Source of the DNA: Serpula lacrymans var. lacrymans S7.9
Lineage: Eukaryota > Basidiomycota > Agaricomycetes > Boletales > Serpulaceae
Assembly: GCF_000218685.1 (NCBI RefSeq)
Contig: NW_006763301.1
Coordinates: forward strand, 930,001 to 994,000
DNA: 64,000 nucleotides
Direction: 5' to 3'
Part shown: positions 1-13,747 of the stretch, one piece after another
Layout: every line of letters starts with the position of its first letter
Position numbering within the stretch: the first letter of the stretch is position 1
The notes under the pieces: generated by a model
What the model was told of the DNA's origin: nothing
What the model saw: the letters and a program-made list of their open reading frames with translations, nothing else
The model's database searches: none
Made by a program: the position numbers and the translations under genes

Positions 1-1407
1 GGAGAGGGCAGAGGACGACATCGAGCGGAAAGCCCGGTCCCGAAGTCTCCCATTCCAGAAGACTTTGAGGGGCTCGGTATGCGCGAACAGCTCGCCTACG
101 TCAAGCCTGTGCTTTCAGCCGTGCTCAATGAACTATATGCGCCTGCGCTGGACCGGCATCGGCGGTTCCTTAAGGGTGGTGCTGCGCGGGACTCGTTGCA
201 GGAGGGTGCGGCAGTAAGAGGGACCCTATCGCCTGCGGAAATTAGAAAACTGCAGTCACACCTGTGTGAGTGGGTATTACGGGAGGAGAAGCGTGCCAAG
301 GTGATGATAGATGTTGGTGAGCAGAATGTCAATGGTATTGGCATCGAACCGTCCGTGCAAGTGGAAACTCAATCAGCTAATGGGCCCGCTGAGGTACCCG
401 TTGAGGAAGGGGAGGTTGTAAGTAGGGGATTCATGTCCCTCCGTCGGATAAAAAATTATAGCTGATAAAATTCTATTCGACACAGCCTATGTCTCAAGGT
501 AATATTGTTGAAGTAGCTAAGGTATCATCATTTTTTTCTGCCAGTAAGTGGAGAAGATTTACTACCCGATACCATTAGGTGGAACCTCCGTCGGCACAAG
601 ATGTACAATCTCAGCCACTTGCCGCTGAAGAAGCGCTGATAGTTGTAAGTACACTTATGCTCAGTTTGTAGTCACCTTGCTTACGTTCTTTGCAAGGATG
701 AACAGCCTCCACCAGCCGCTGCTCCTGAGACGTTAGAACAGGTATCTATATTTGCCCTCGTGGTTCTTTGATAGCCTATTTACATATTATAGCTCGGAGA
801 CTCGCTGTCAGCTGAACCCCAAGCAATCCCCGAGTTGTCCATGGTTGATAAGCATGAGGTGTGCTAGTTTTCCAAGCATGTTCTTCTAGACATACGGTGA
901 TCTCACGATCGTCATAAGGATCACGAGGCCAAGGAGACAGATGCGAACTCAGTAGTTGCATCACTTCCACGAACGGAATCATGCTATCCACCGCGGCAGC
1001 GTGGATGTGAAGGATATGAAGCGCTATCAGGCGTCGAGAAGCTCTCAGTACGCACATGCTCCTCCTTTCTTCTAGTGATCCCCATTCACCCAGCTTACCA
1101 CATACACCCTCAGTACTGCGCAAACATACTTCTTCCTGAGGCTGTTCATCAAATCTTGCTATGGCGGACCGGAGAGCGTACATCGGTCGATTTGCTCTCA
1201 GCAGATGAAGAGAAAAAGTTGCACGACGCAGGGGTAAGTATGGCGAACGAGCAGGATTGGGTATTTGGGATTCTACACTTGCGTGATGCTCAGGCGCGTC
1301 TTCGAGATGGGATTCGGGAGAGTAAAGCTATCGTTCCACCTGTTGCACCAGCTGCGACAGGCGGGACGCGATCTCGGCCAAGGAGGGCTACTGTCTCGCG
1401 CCGCTAG
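1..1407 (+). CDS. Unrecognised multi-exon gene, 3' part
   Basis: The reading frame is already open at the left edge, so the 5' end lies outside the window. One exon runs through about 430 and encodes a mixed charged region with the segment KLQSHLCEWVLREEKR. Several short phase-0 exons follow (about 590-647, 699-740, 792-860 and 921 onward), separated by introns of about 50 nt. The small exons are rich in Pro, Ala and Glu. The last large exon stays in frame to a TAG at 1405-1407; its end contains LHLRDAQARLRDGIRESK and a basic RSRPRR tail. A GTAAGT at about 1233 could start one more intron. I do not recognise the family. The in-frame chain of small exons supports a real gene, but individual exon borders are tentative. 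Confidence 0.45.
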
Positions 1408-2479
1408 TTCCAGGGGTTGAGGGGATAATATGAGTACGAGTATCGTGCTTATCGCTTTGTTTACCTGCTGTGTCTTGTTATCTCTGTCCATGTTTTTCCA
1501 CAGAACTTCCTTCGTTTATTGAAGAGCACCACATGGTTTAGTCTTTCATGGAACACTGCATGATCTGACCTGAGTTTCGACGAGACGATAGAAGAAGAAG
1601 GAGACTCGACGTGTAAGAAATCCACCGCTACTTCACGGTCGTTATCCTGCGGTTGTTTTGTTGACATGTCTATTAACGGTGTGGAAAACCCTTTTCTTTC
1701 CATCGAAGGCTTCGACTGACCGAGATCCCAATTGCGAGCAGTCGCTCGCTATCTCGACCGAGCATGCATCAATCTCAAGGATTGATTTGTCCTGAGTAAT
1801 CAGTACTCCTGGCATGCCATCAGTGCATAGCGCCCTTTTTCGCCCGCTAGATTGATTCCCCCCATCTTTCAGCCATGTGGTGAACCTTGCTCTCAAGATG
1901 AGTGGGTATATAAAAAGAAAAGAAAAAGGCCAAGGTCAAAAGATCTAGTCATTTCGTGATCAAGAGGAACGTTTTTAGATGATTTGCCTCCGAATAACTA
2001 GCTGGATCAGGCCATGGGTCGCCTGCAACATATTTCTCAGGTGCCCGCTCACACGTTACCCCCACTATAGATTCCTGGCCGAAGTGGGTTTATACCGAGG
2101 AACCGTATCTTCCTCCTTATCAAGAACCGACAATGATCTCTTACGTTGACGTTTTTTGGTGCCTCAGAAAGACGTAAAATCAGTTACGACGTGCTCCTTC
2201 GCCACATGTACTCAGCGTCAAATAGACTTGGTGTGGGATTTTCACTGTGGCTTTATGCCATAACGGCATGTGTTTGTAGAAAGTTGTCCCTTGGAGAGTA
2301 GTAGTTGCGTTGCACGATAAGTAGAATAGCTTGGGAATTTTTTCTATGGAAAAAAGGTTCGAAAATGTACATACGAGGCAAAAACCAGGGTCCGCTGCCA
2401 TTGCAAACAAAATGTTGAAAATGTTCGTCAGGAAAGCAAAGGCAAGAAACTAGAATTATCATATCGTGTAGATCGCAAA
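1408..2479. other. Intergenic, no supported gene
   Basis: About 1.07 kb lies between the convergent ends of the left-edge gene and the apyrase gene. Short minus-strand open frames at 1461-1896 show no recognisable motif, no splice-consistent continuation and no conserved start. I see no RNA gene or repeat here. Confidence 0.5.
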
Positions 2480-4841
2480 TCATTCATCGCGGAATGATCC
2501 CCCAGGAGGAATTTGAAGCATGCTATTCGCCCGCGATAAAGGCGTCTGGCGTGGAACGAGCGTCGTGAGATTTAGTTGCGAAGAGTTGCGGGAGCGCGTG
2601 GTCATAGAAGTCAGTGAAGATATGCTGTTTGACAGGATGTTGTCGTCGTTAAAGCCGACTGTGGGGGACGAGGAGCGGGAGATGTACTGCGAGGACGTTG
2701 TGGTAGATGCGCCATCTTGGTAGTGGAATGTAGAGTGTGTAGGTGAGTTGTAAGGGGAAGTATGGGTGTTCCAAGAAGAGCCTTTGGGGCTCACGGTAGA
2801 TATTGGAACAAGACGCGGACGAGAAGGTATTGGGCGATTACCAGAAGAAAGTAACGAGAAACGTCGGAGGGTTCGAGTTAGTGTTGGTGGCAAACACGAA
2901 GTTGGAGAGGGCGGGGTAGATCTTCCACCTTCCTCCATCGAGTACACCTCCTCGTAGTCTCTCTTGAAAGGCCCACGAATAAGACGTCGCAAATTAAGCC
3001 GCAGATAATGTCGTAAGCGATAAGTCATGCAGAAAATGACGAACAGAAGGACTACATAGAACAGAAAGGCGACAGGCGAGAACCCTAGTGATTCACGTGA
3101 TAATGAAGGAGGGAGATGTTGTGACAGATGGTCCTCAATAGCGTCCAAATCGAGGAGTGGTGGTCGGATGGGCTTAATGGGTGGATTAGGGCTTTCAGGT
3201 ATATCATCTACAGGGTCCACCAAGGGTCTGTCTAACCTGGACGCTGGAGGGACTTCCTTACTTGCTTCCAAAACCATTTTACCCAGAGTCCAGCTTATAG
3301 CAATGTCACCAACAGTGTCAACTGACTGGAAAACTGGTCGTCCGAGACCTTTGCTCTCTGCCTGTTGTGCGACTTTGTCTCCAGCAGTAGTCGTGTTTCC
3401 ACCAGGGTCTACGATGCGTGGAATGCCAATTCCTTCATGTAACACGTTAGCCACCCAGGCTGCTTTGAAACATTGCATCTCCAGCCGCGATATTTCTACT
3501 TTGTCGCCCCATATTCCCGTATTAACAACCTGTCCATCCTCCATGACCTCCCCATCTCCTCCAATCCTTCCCTGTTGTCGAGATGTCTCATGCTGTTTCA
3601 CTATTCCTGTCCAATCACGACCACAGAAATCAGATGCAGCGCGTTCGTATTGTACGAAATCGTATGGTCCTCCTAGTCCGAAAACGTGCTCTGAAGAGTA
3701 CCAGTATTCCGATACGCCAATGAAATGCGACACCGAGAAATCTATTTGAGGTACATGTACGCCATTGAATAAACATGGCGAATCCGGACATGGTACATTT
3801 TTGTTCAAGAGAGGTGATGTGCCGCGTAGACACTGGGTGAACGAACCCGTTCCGACTAGTTTGTAAGGAGTTACCGACTGAGAGGAACCTTCTGGCTGTA
3901 GCGGATATTCTAAGAGTTCGAGGTCCTTGGGGAGGCATGGGTCGTCAATAGAAAACCTTTCAGAGGAACCAATAGACGATGAACTGTCGAGACGATTCTG
4001 CTCGTATTCTTTAATCGCTGCAGCGATGTACCGCTCCCGAGCCTGGTTGGTTCCGTATCCTAACCAGGTAGTCACAAAAACTTGGTGCTTTATTTCTTCA
4101 CCTCCAAGGAGACGAAGGCGCACGTCGACCAGGTTATGAGAGTTGTCTCGACTTTCTGGGCTGGGCTCAAAGGCAATCTGAGTCGACGCTCCGCCCATAT
4201 CCAGGAATCCGTATGTTGTTCGGTTCTCGTTCTGGCCATTAAATCCATCCATAAGATAATTCACGGCTATCCAGCCATATAATCCCTCCTCTTCACCTGT
4301 GATGATTTGTACACTCGAGCCACAGGGTCCGTCTGGGGAGGAGTCATCTATGCGAAAACTAGATGATGCCTTGAGGTAATGACATGCTGAGTGAATTATG
4401 CGCGCTTGCTGTATGGGCGTCAGTAAACGCATTCCTGCCGTCGCGAGTAAGAACAGTGGTGTCTCTGACTCTAAAGAGGGGGGTATATGCGAGCGCGCAT
4501 GTTCAAGTAGAGGCGCGAGATAGGATGCAACGCCGTCGGGGTTGTCTGCGAAAGATGAGAGGCCTAAGATAACAGCGATACTGTTATCAGTTCGGTGTAG
4601 TCTAGATATTGTGCATTAAACACATGCCTGGTTCGACCTTTGTTATCCATTCTTCTCCTTCCTTGACACCTTTGTCGACCTTTGGCAGTGTACGGCGGAC
4701 ATCATCTCCATGCTCTTTGAGAACGACGGAGGGGTCTTTCCAGCTGTAAATTTGGAGCCTGGAACCTGACGATCCAGCGTCAATGACTATTCCAAACCTC
4801 CGAGCAGCTAGCCAGGAATCAGCAGAAGTGGGGGGTGGCAT
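2480..4841 (-). CDS. YND1: Membrane-anchored apyrase (GDA1/CD39 family, Golgi YND1-like)
   Basis: Two exons (4841-4622 and 4563-2480) flank a 58-nt intron and give a protein of 767 residues. Family members hydrolyse nucleoside di- and triphosphates in the Golgi lumen, clearing UDP/GDP left by glycosylation. Apyrase region 1 (DAGSSGSR) starts at residue 21; ATAGMRLL lies near residues 114-121; DMGGASTQ starts at residue 195. A C-terminal membrane segment covers about residues 568-587 and is followed by a basic, Ser-rich tail of about 180 residues. The ATG at 4841 lies 20 residues before region 1, as expected for a protein without a long N-terminal leader. The C-terminal anchor matches YND1 rather than the N-anchored GDA1 type. 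It diverges from ELP3 across 377 bp. The family call is firm; the YND1 symbol is by architecture. Confidence 0.9.
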
Positions 4842-5218
4842 AGACCTGCGTCCAGGACAAGCTTGAGCAGCGCAATTTTAGCGAGAGGAATATATACAGA
4901 TTTTATGTCTTTTTTCTTGGAGAGAGCCAACGTTGCAAACACCCGATGGCGATGGATGAAGCAGGTATAGCGCAAGAGCCTGAGTACTGCGGGGATGGAG
5001 CTTATGTTTTTCCTGGACCTATCAAACCAGGCCCGTCGCCAGAAACGTCAGTCAAATGCAAGCCACATGGCTTTCGGATTCGGAAATACCCCCTACAAAT
5101 TTTGGAGTTATCCTTGCAGATCGTCCACACCTTTTTCTTTTATCTACGCGGGGATATAACACAGCTCAAGAACAGACTTATCTAATTGTAGAACAGCTAC
5201 GAATTGATATTTGGTGCG
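4842..5218. promoter_or_regulatory. Divergent promoter between the apyrase gene and ELP3
   Basis: The two start codons point away from each other across 377 bp, so both promoters must lie here or reach into it. An open frame at 4946-5185 has no link to the ELP3 frame and is probably leader sequence. No individual factor site is claimed. Confidence 0.5.
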
Positions 5219-7436
<2,218 letters not shown>

Positions 7437-7578
7437 TTTAAACTTTGTATTTCAGTACTGGGTGTGCACTCTTTTCTGTCGCGACTCGCCATGTATTAGC
7501 CAGAAAAAAGCAATGTACTATCGCGATATCCGAACAGCTACATGTACCCTGCGACCATGTATCCAGATTAATATATTA

Positions 7579-8850
7579 CTATATGTCGTTTGTACCATCT
7601 GGGTTGGGAGTACCGAGCAAGCCCTTCAGTCTGTCCAACGTCGCGCCTGAATACTGTTGATCCCGCGCAGCCGCCTGCTTCTTTTGCAGACCAGCATAAT
7701 CAACCCTGCGTCGGGGTGTAGTCATTGACGTAGCCACCCATCTCCCCGTAGGAGCCGGAGCCTGACTTATGTACTTCCTCGACCCTGGCCGATGCGTGTT
7801 ACTTCGCTCATGCTGAGGCATATCCACACTCCGTAGGTCCAGGTCAATCCTAGCCGCTTTCAACCCTTCTCGCTTGACCCCTACCACATTTGGCACCTTC
7901 CTCAGTATTGCGCTCTCTGCACGGAATTTCGTAACCCCTGTCTCCTCTTGCGAATTCCAGTCCATAGCCTGTGCCGTGCCTTGGTTGCCCTTCTTCACGA
8001 ACGCAGTCATTCTCGCAAACCCGGCTATGTGTCCCGGCTGCCTTCCTCTCTCCTCTGGAACGTACTCTTCGAGTAGACGGCCAGGCTGAGCTTCTGTCAT
8101 AAGATAGGTCTGCAATGGCGAGAAATGGGTGTACGTCAAGCCTGCGGTGCGGTGCGGGACCTGCTCGATTTCACGTGAGCGTGAATTTGTCCTGCGCTTT
8201 TCCGATGCTTGTTTCGCCAAAATCTCGTGCATCTCTCTCTTCGCACCCGAGTTCGCAATCTGGTAATAGGACAGCCCACTCACTCCAGCCTTCTTCTTCC
8301 CGTCACTCCCATCAGCCTGCAGATACTCGTAGAACTCGCCTCTCTGCGCGCGTATATGCTCGATGTAACTCTTGAATCTCCTTCTCGACATGGCGTGGAT
8401 ATTGGGTACGAGAGTGCCACGCCCTGCGACAGGGTCACTCTGCCCTGAAGTGTAGTCCGAGTCTACGATCCATTGGTTACCATCGATCTGCGTTGCCGCA
8501 TTCGCATAGTTGAGTCCTAGAGATTGCTTCCCAAGCGAATCTGAAGACCCGCGTACGGCCGTCAGCTTGAGCTCCTGCCAGTTCTTCATCCACAGCGCCT
8601 GGCTCTCTGCGCTATTCCACTCTGTCTGCTGCTCGTGCGAGTCTACAGCCTTGACTGTGATATATGCGCCTCGTCTCCGCAGGGGAAGAGGCCGTTTGAA
8701 GCCCCAGTTTCCGCGCTTGGCATCGCCGCCGTATGTGGTGTAGACTTGGGCAATTTGAGGGTCAAAAGTGGCAAATTTTGAGCGTTTGAAGAGTTCTGAA
8801 AACGCGCTTTGGGTGGGTTTTGTCTTTGGCACGTACGCCGCCAATGACAT
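7579..8850 (-). CDS. MRP51: Mitochondrial ribosomal small-subunit protein, MRP51 family
   Basis: A single exon encodes 423 residues. The N-terminal third carries the pattern I associate with the Mrp51 family: FKRSKFATFDP, then NWGFKRPLPLRRR near residue 50, a stretch around ITVKAVDS, and a Gln/Trp-rich segment. Fungal Mrp51 is a peripheral protein of the mitochondrial 37S subunit involved in translation initiation. The frame is open further upstream with a GTG, but the first ATG is at 8850 and begins MSLAAYVPKTKP, so I start there. The remaining residues are basic and low in recognisable motifs, typical of mitoribosomal proteins. It converges with ELP3 and diverges from the nucleotide-sugar transporter. 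The family call rests on recognition, not a search. Confidence 0.75.
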   Translation of the reverse strand: MSLAAYVPKTKPTQSAFSELFKRSKFATFDPQIAQVYTTYGGDAKRGNWGFKRPLPLRRRGAYITVKAVDSHEQQTEWNSAESQALWMKNWQELKLTAVRGSSDSLGKQSLGLNYANAATQIDGNQWIVDSDYTSGQSDPVAGRGTLVPNIHAMSRRRFKSYIEHIRAQRGEFYEYLQADGSDGKKKAGVSGLSYYQIANSGAKREMHEILAKQASEKRRTNSRSREIEQVPHRTAGLTYTHFSPLQTYLMTEAQPGRLLEEYVPEERGRQPGHIAGFARMTAFVKKGNQGTAQAMDWNSQEETGVTKFRAESAILRKVPNVVGVKREGLKAARIDLDLRSVDMPQHERSNTHRPGSRKYISQAPAPTGRWVATSMTTPRRRVDYAGLQKKQAAARDQQYSGATLDRLKGLLGTPNPDGTNDI

Positions 8851-10374
8851 GGCACGTAGAAGAATAAAGCAAAGAGAGAGAGAAAAAGTACTTGTCCCGA
8901 AAACTAGCAGCGGTGACCAGGACACAATTTACTACAGGAAAACTGAGGGTCAAATTTACAAACGCCGCTCGGCTATATGCGGGAGTGTATAAAGACCCAT
9001 GGTGTTCATCCTTGAACAGCAAAAAACCACGACGTCCAAATTACTTTCTGTCCTCGCCGATGTATAGGCACTTTGTAGGGACGGATGGTCCAGACAAACG
9101 TCGAAGAAAGACATCCTTTTGGATCGGGTCGTCTCAAAAACAATCTTTGCTGATCGCTTCTCCCTTTGGTTGAGGGGCCAGGACGCAGGATCACCTGGAG
9201 ATGCGTACATCCTTTTCCGTGGCCGTACTTTGTAGTCGCCTTGCGTTTGTTATCGTTGTCGTAGGATTATCATTTATGTACATGTGAGTGTCGTGCAATT
9301 CTATCACTTTTTCATGCGATATCTCCCTTTGGAGTGAACACCGAAGAAGAAAAACCTGGTAAAAGTACACAACCCGCTCTCTTGACGTCAATGTCTCGAG
9401 GGTCCCGCAATTGTTTGCTGGGTATCTGGCCGCCGTGAGGCTGGTCAAATGATAGATGGATGTGGATGGAGATTTAAAGGCGAGACTGAGGTGTTCAGAA
9501 TTTGTTGCGTTGATGATCATGTTGATGTCTATGCTTTTTTTCTTTTTCTAATCGGATTGATAATCATTTGCTGACCAAGTTCCATTTCATATCAGTTATG
9601 AAACGTCCTTGCCTCAACAGCATTGATAACGGCGCGCCTTCATCGGTTGATGCTCCACTGTAACAAGGCGACAGTGTTGCACAGTGTGAATCAGTCGTGT
9701 TGAGTGTGGGTGCTTTTTACACAAGCCAGATTGGTGGTAGGTAGTATCATTCTGAGCGCATCTGCTTAGACTATATCATATGTACATGTTCCTTGATACC
9801 TGCAATCTCTAGATGTTTTTGTCAAATGTAAATCGGGTGCTCGTTTTTGCGTGAACCACATTTTTTGGGTTAATTAACGGCAGTCATCGTCGTTTGCGGT
9901 GACGAGAAGCATTGATACAGGGTGCTCGTTGTCGTTGTTGAATCCGCAGCAGAGAATAAAGGTGTTACGTGAAATAGACGATTTTTAGCGAGCGAGCGAG
10001 ACTAAAGTGATGAAAGTGGCTACAGTCAAATCTCAGACTTCTTTCCCGCTGTGATCCTTCTTTTTTTCGTGCACAGCGCATCAGTTCTGTCTCACAAAAA
10101 TCTCTCCAAAGCACCATCACCATCGCTCGTCGTCGTTCTCAACGTCGACCACCGCAGCGACGCACAGCAACCCCGGTGTTTTCCAGATATCACCCTGGTT
10201 GAAAGTGTCGTATCATTTACTGGTACGTGCCGCCATCAGACCAGTCACATTTCCGCCTTTGCCAGTCTCACAGACACAGTAAGAGCTTTTGTTCTTTCTT
10301 TCTGTGTGTATATTCAGTCTTTATTTCCTTGCATAGTGTCTCGTCTTTCGCCTGCGTTTCCACCGCCAGATTCC
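8851..10374. promoter_or_regulatory. Divergent intergenic region and 5' leader
   Basis: About 1.5 kb separates the starts of the MRP51-like gene and the sugar transporter gene. Small frames at 8956-9520 have no recognisable content. From about 10040 the sequence is pyrimidine-rich and open in the transporter frame, but the only ATG in that frame before the conserved protein is at 10375. This part is probably the transcribed leader. Confidence 0.45.
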
Positions 10375-12003
10375 ATGTATCATCGGCCGAATCCCTCAGT
10401 CCGTTCCATTCCCTCAAATTCAAACCTAACTGGTCCCGCAAACACGAATTCAAGCCCACGAATCGCTCCATTACTTCCACCAGCAGCTCTTAATGGTCTT
10501 TCAAGTAAAACACCAGGCATAATTCTTTCCGCGCCCACGAACGGGTCTGCACACGATTCCTCACCCACCATCTGTGCTTTGCCGCTGAAATACGTCTCGT
10601 CAGTGGATTCTGCTCCTGCTCTGAAACCAGTTTCTCACACAACTCTGCTCACTAGCCTTGTCACCCTGGCAGTCCAGAATGCAGCCTTGTCTATCGTTAT
10701 GCACTACTCTCGCGTATCGACACCACCCCATCTAGCTTACTCCCCAGCAGCTGCCGTCTTGACTAACGAACTTCTCAAGGGCTCAATATCGTTCGTTATA
10801 GCCCTTGGTCGCGTTAGAGATGCAGCTGATACTCCGTGGTCCTCTCGTAAGACGTTTGGAGGTGTTCTCCAGTCGTTTTTCCCTTGGTCGGCTGCCTTTC
10901 GCCAGGTATGCAGTGAGATATTCAGTCCAGACTGTTGGAAGCTATCTATCCCCGCTATCCTATACGTAGTCCAGAACTCGCTGCAGTTCGTGGCCATCTC
11001 AAACTTGCCTGTGGCTTCCTTTCAAGTAGCTTACCAGATGAAGATTTTGACTACCGCCGCATTCTCCGTGGCACTTCTTCGGAGAAAGCTGTCTTCGACG
11101 AAGTGGCTGTCACTCTTCTTCCTTGCGATTGGTGTTGGCATCGTGCAGATACAGACGGCGGCGACGTTTTCGCATCCAGCACCTCGCGAAGTTCCTGTAG
11201 GCAGTGCGCATGAATCGGCCCCACACGTCCATATCATGAGCCCGTTGAAAGGTTTTGGAGCGGTAACGGCAGCGTGCTTTACTTCTGGGTTGGCAGGTGT
11301 TTACTTTGAGATGGTTTTGAAAAACTCCAAGGCAGATTTGTGGGTACGCAATGTTCAGCTGTCGTTGTTTTCGCTCCTCCCGGCACTCCTACCCATTCTG
11401 TATGCGCCTTCGCTACCAGACTCTAATGGGTTCTTGTCGGATTTGTTCCGTAACTTTGGAGCGTGGGCATGGGCTACGGTGTCTATCCAGGTCATAGGAG
11501 GGCTTGTGACGGCGGTGGTGATCAAGTACTCTGACAACATTCTCAAAGGTTTCGCCACTTCGCTCTCCATCATTATCTCCTTCCTAGCCTCTGTCGTCCT
11601 CTTCGACTTCCGCATCACTCCGTCCTTTATCATCGGCGCGTCTACCGTGCTTGCTGCTACGTGGATGTACAATCAGCCAGCGGGTCAGGAACCTCGTGTG
11701 ATATCGCAAGTCATGAATGGCGCTGGAGTTTCGGGCTCTGGAAAGTCGTCGACGCCGTTCCCTGGTACGCCTGTCGGCCCTGATGCTCCCATCCTCGGGC
11801 ATTTCACTTCGAAGAAGAAATCGTCATCGCCGTTTGGTAGCCCGCGCGCTATCGCTACTGCGCTCGGATTCGCAGATAAGGGCGCCCCCGTCGATAATGA
11901 GTACTTCTCCGAGATGGAGTCGACGTCGCGATACCTGAATGCGCCATACGGCTCACCATACCCTTCGCGTTCGCCCACCCCGCGTCCTGAGGAGCGTTTG
12001 TGA
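10375..12003 (+). CDS. UDP-galactose-type nucleotide-sugar transporter (SLC35A family)
   Basis: An intronless frame of 542 residues. It begins with a Ser/Pro-rich cytosolic N-terminus of about 85 residues. Roughly ten hydrophobic segments follow. Recognisable SLC35A motifs include LVTLAVQNAALSIVMHYSR at the first membrane helix, VVQNSLQFVAISNL, ATYQ-like FQVAYQMKILTT, and the GLVTAVVIKYSDNILKGFA segment in the last third that is diagnostic of UDP-Gal/UDP-GlcNAc/CMP-sialate carriers. Such proteins exchange nucleotide sugars for UMP across the Golgi membrane. After the last helix there is a Ser/Pro-rich tail of about 130 residues. The apyrase at 2480-4841 would recycle the UDP released by the same Golgi reactions, but the two genes are not adjacent and no operon logic applies. 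Substrate is inferred from the family only. Confidence 0.88.
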   Translation: MYHRPNPSVRSIPSNSNLTGPANTNSSPRIAPLLPPAALNGLSSKTPGIILSAPTNGSAHDSSPTICALPLKYVSSVDSAPALKPVSHTTLLTSLVTLAVQNAALSIVMHYSRVSTPPHLAYSPAAAVLTNELLKGSISFVIALGRVRDAADTPWSSRKTFGGVLQSFFPWSAAFRQVCSEIFSPDCWKLSIPAILYVVQNSLQFVAISNLPVASFQVAYQMKILTTAAFSVALLRRKLSSTKWLSLFFLAIGVGIVQIQTAATFSHPAPREVPVGSAHESAPHVHIMSPLKGFGAVTAACFTSGLAGVYFEMVLKNSKADLWVRNVQLSLFSLLPALLPILYAPSLPDSNGFLSDLFRNFGAWAWATVSIQVIGGLVTAVVIKYSDNILKGFATSLSIIISFLASVVLFDFRITPSFIIGASTVLAATWMYNQPAGQEPRVISQVMNGAGVSGSGKSSTPFPGTPVGPDAPILGHFTSKKKSSSPFGSPRAIATALGFADKGAPVDNEYFSEMESTSRYLNAPYGSPYPSRSPTPRPEERL

Positions 12004-12598
12004 GCTGATGATGAAGGAAACGTTCTGACCCACAAATTTCTTATTAAAAACCGTACGATAAATGCCTATTTGACGACCTTCTTTGTTTTATACCCCCGCC
12101 CCGCCCAGCTTTGCTCGAAACCCCTCCCTCTTCGGCACCCTTGCCTTGCAGATCCTTGCCATAACAAGTTATCTATTTTCAAGTTATAACAGTGTCCTCG
12201 TGTTCCCATCTCGCTTTCTTTATCTTGGCCTTCCTGTCTCCGCTGGGTCTTATGACGAGGTGGTGGTGGTTGGTTGATTCGAATCGAGTTTGCGGGTTGG
12301 ACGACGACGGCGACGCACTCTTGGATAAGCGGGCCTCGATTCCAATATTTTTCATCGACCTGCCAGTCTTTGAATCTATTACATACTTAGAATAACTACG
12401 GTAGCATCAGCTTCGAGCATCGGCTGTAATATTTTTCTTTTGCATTGATCACTTGGACTGAAAAACCACGACCTGTGCAAAAAGGAATGTAAACCTAACA
12501 TGAATTTTCGGGATGTTCAAGTTGTGTAAGTAGTTTGAGTGCATATGTTATTTTGACGGGTAGCGCTAAGGTCACGCTCTCCGTGTTTATAAGTTACC
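12004..12598. other. Intergenic region between tandem genes
   Basis: This holds the 3' region of the sugar transporter gene and the promoter of MDM12. The pyrimidine-rich frames at 12083-12395 show no protein features. Nothing else is supported. Confidence 0.45.
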
Positions 12599-13747
12599 AT
12601 GTCCATTGATCTGGAGTGGCACAAGTTAGATGCCACCCTCGCTTCGTCGCTCATCGATGCTCTCAACAGGCAGCTCACCACAACCACAAGGCCATCATTC
12701 ATTGGGCCCGTTGAGGTAACCTCCCTTGACTTTGGCTCTGCATCGCCCGACGTCGAGCTCATAGACCTGCGCGACATCCACCCTGACTTCCTCGAAGACG
12801 ACGACGACGACGACGGCTCTTCGTCTGACCACTCGGATCCCGTCAAGGTTACCGAGGGCGTGTACGGAGACGACGACGACGGGTTCGAGTGGGTCTCGAG
12901 ACGGGCTGCGAGGAAGGGCGTGGGCGACGACGGGCCTGCATACCATCATCTCCCGCCCCATATCCGCTATGGACGCGGGCCCTCTGTCGACCTCTTTTCA
13001 TCGACACCAGCGCTGCATTCAGGGATGCAGCGCGATATATGGAGCGGTGGGGCCATGCATATGAGTGTACCGAGTCTGGGTGACTTTCGTCCTGTCACCC
13101 CTGCGCGTCCCAGCCCTTCGTCTTACCGCAGTCAACTGGACAGTTCTCCAGACTCCCTAAATGCCTTTGACCAGCGAGCACGTCCGTCGGGCTCAGGAGG
13201 GAGGGAGGAGGGAGAGCAGGTCCTGCCACTACCCTCAGCTGTAGAAGTCGATTCCACAGGCGCACCCCCGCATCCAAACATCCAGCTGCACCTCCACATC
13301 ACCTGGCATTCAAACCTCCGTATCACACTCACGACGTCACTCTTAATCAACTATCCCTCGCCCATGTTCATGGCGCTCCCTATCAAACTCTCAGTCACGG
13401 GCCTTGTGTTCAGTGGTGAGGTTGCTGTCGCGTACGAGGGTGCCCGTCGGCGTGTGCATCTATGTGTGTTAGACGACCTTGACCCGTATGGACCTGCTTG
13501 CGGTCGCTCTCAGAGTAGTACTCCGCCAGATGCTGGCATGGACGAGTCACGCCCAGGGAAACCGCTCCCCGTTGGTCAACGCTTACTACCGTCCATATTG
13601 ATCGAGAGCGAGATAGGGCAGGCAGACAAGCATGTGCTCAAGAATGTAACGCGAGTGGAACGTTTCATACAAGACGTGATACGAAAAACTGTTGAAGAGG
13701 AACTTGTGTTTCCTAATTTCCATACTTTGATCATGGGTGACGAGTAG
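12599..13747 (+). CDS. MDM12: ERMES subunit Mdm12 (SMP-domain lipid-transfer protein)
   Basis: An intronless frame of 382 residues. Mdm12 is the soluble bridge of the ER-mitochondria encounter structure; its SMP domain carries phospholipids between Mmm1 and Mdm10/Mdm34. The N-terminus MSIDLEWHKLD is the characteristic start. FIGPVEVTSLDFGSASPDVE and ELIDLRDIHPDFLE follow in the first 70 residues. The second half carries NIQLHLHITWHSNLRITLTT, MFMALPIKLSVTGLVFSGE and the C-terminal VERFIQDVIRKTVEEELVFP, all typical of the SMP fold. As in other basidiomycete forms, the SMP domain is split by an acidic, low-complexity insert (an Asp run near residues 67-72). The start ATG is unambiguous. It is convergent with UPF1. 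Confidence 0.93.
   Translation: MSIDLEWHKLDATLASSLIDALNRQLTTTTRPSFIGPVEVTSLDFGSASPDVELIDLRDIHPDFLEDDDDDDGSSSDHSDPVKVTEGVYGDDDDGFEWVSRRAARKGVGDDGPAYHHLPPHIRYGRGPSVDLFSSTPALHSGMQRDIWSGGAMHMSVPSLGDFRPVTPARPSPSSYRSQLDSSPDSLNAFDQRARPSGSGGREEGEQVLPLPSAVEVDSTGAPPHPNIQLHLHITWHSNLRITLTTSLLINYPSPMFMALPIKLSVTGLVFSGEVAVAYEGARRRVHLCVLDDLDPYGPACGRSQSSTPPDAGMDESRPGKPLPVGQRLLPSILIESEIGQADKHVLKNVTRVERFIQDVIRKTVEEELVFPNFHTLIMGDE

Noticed and set aside
10051..10374. N-terminal extension of the sugar transporter frame
   Set aside because: It begins with GTG, has no ATG, and reads as translated leader; the ATG at 10375 fits the family.
12517..12961. Long minus-strand frames opposite the MDM12 start, Ser- and Val-rich
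   Set aside because: They are antisense shadows of the Asp-repeat region of MDM12; GAC repeats read as poly-Val or poly-Ser on the other strand.
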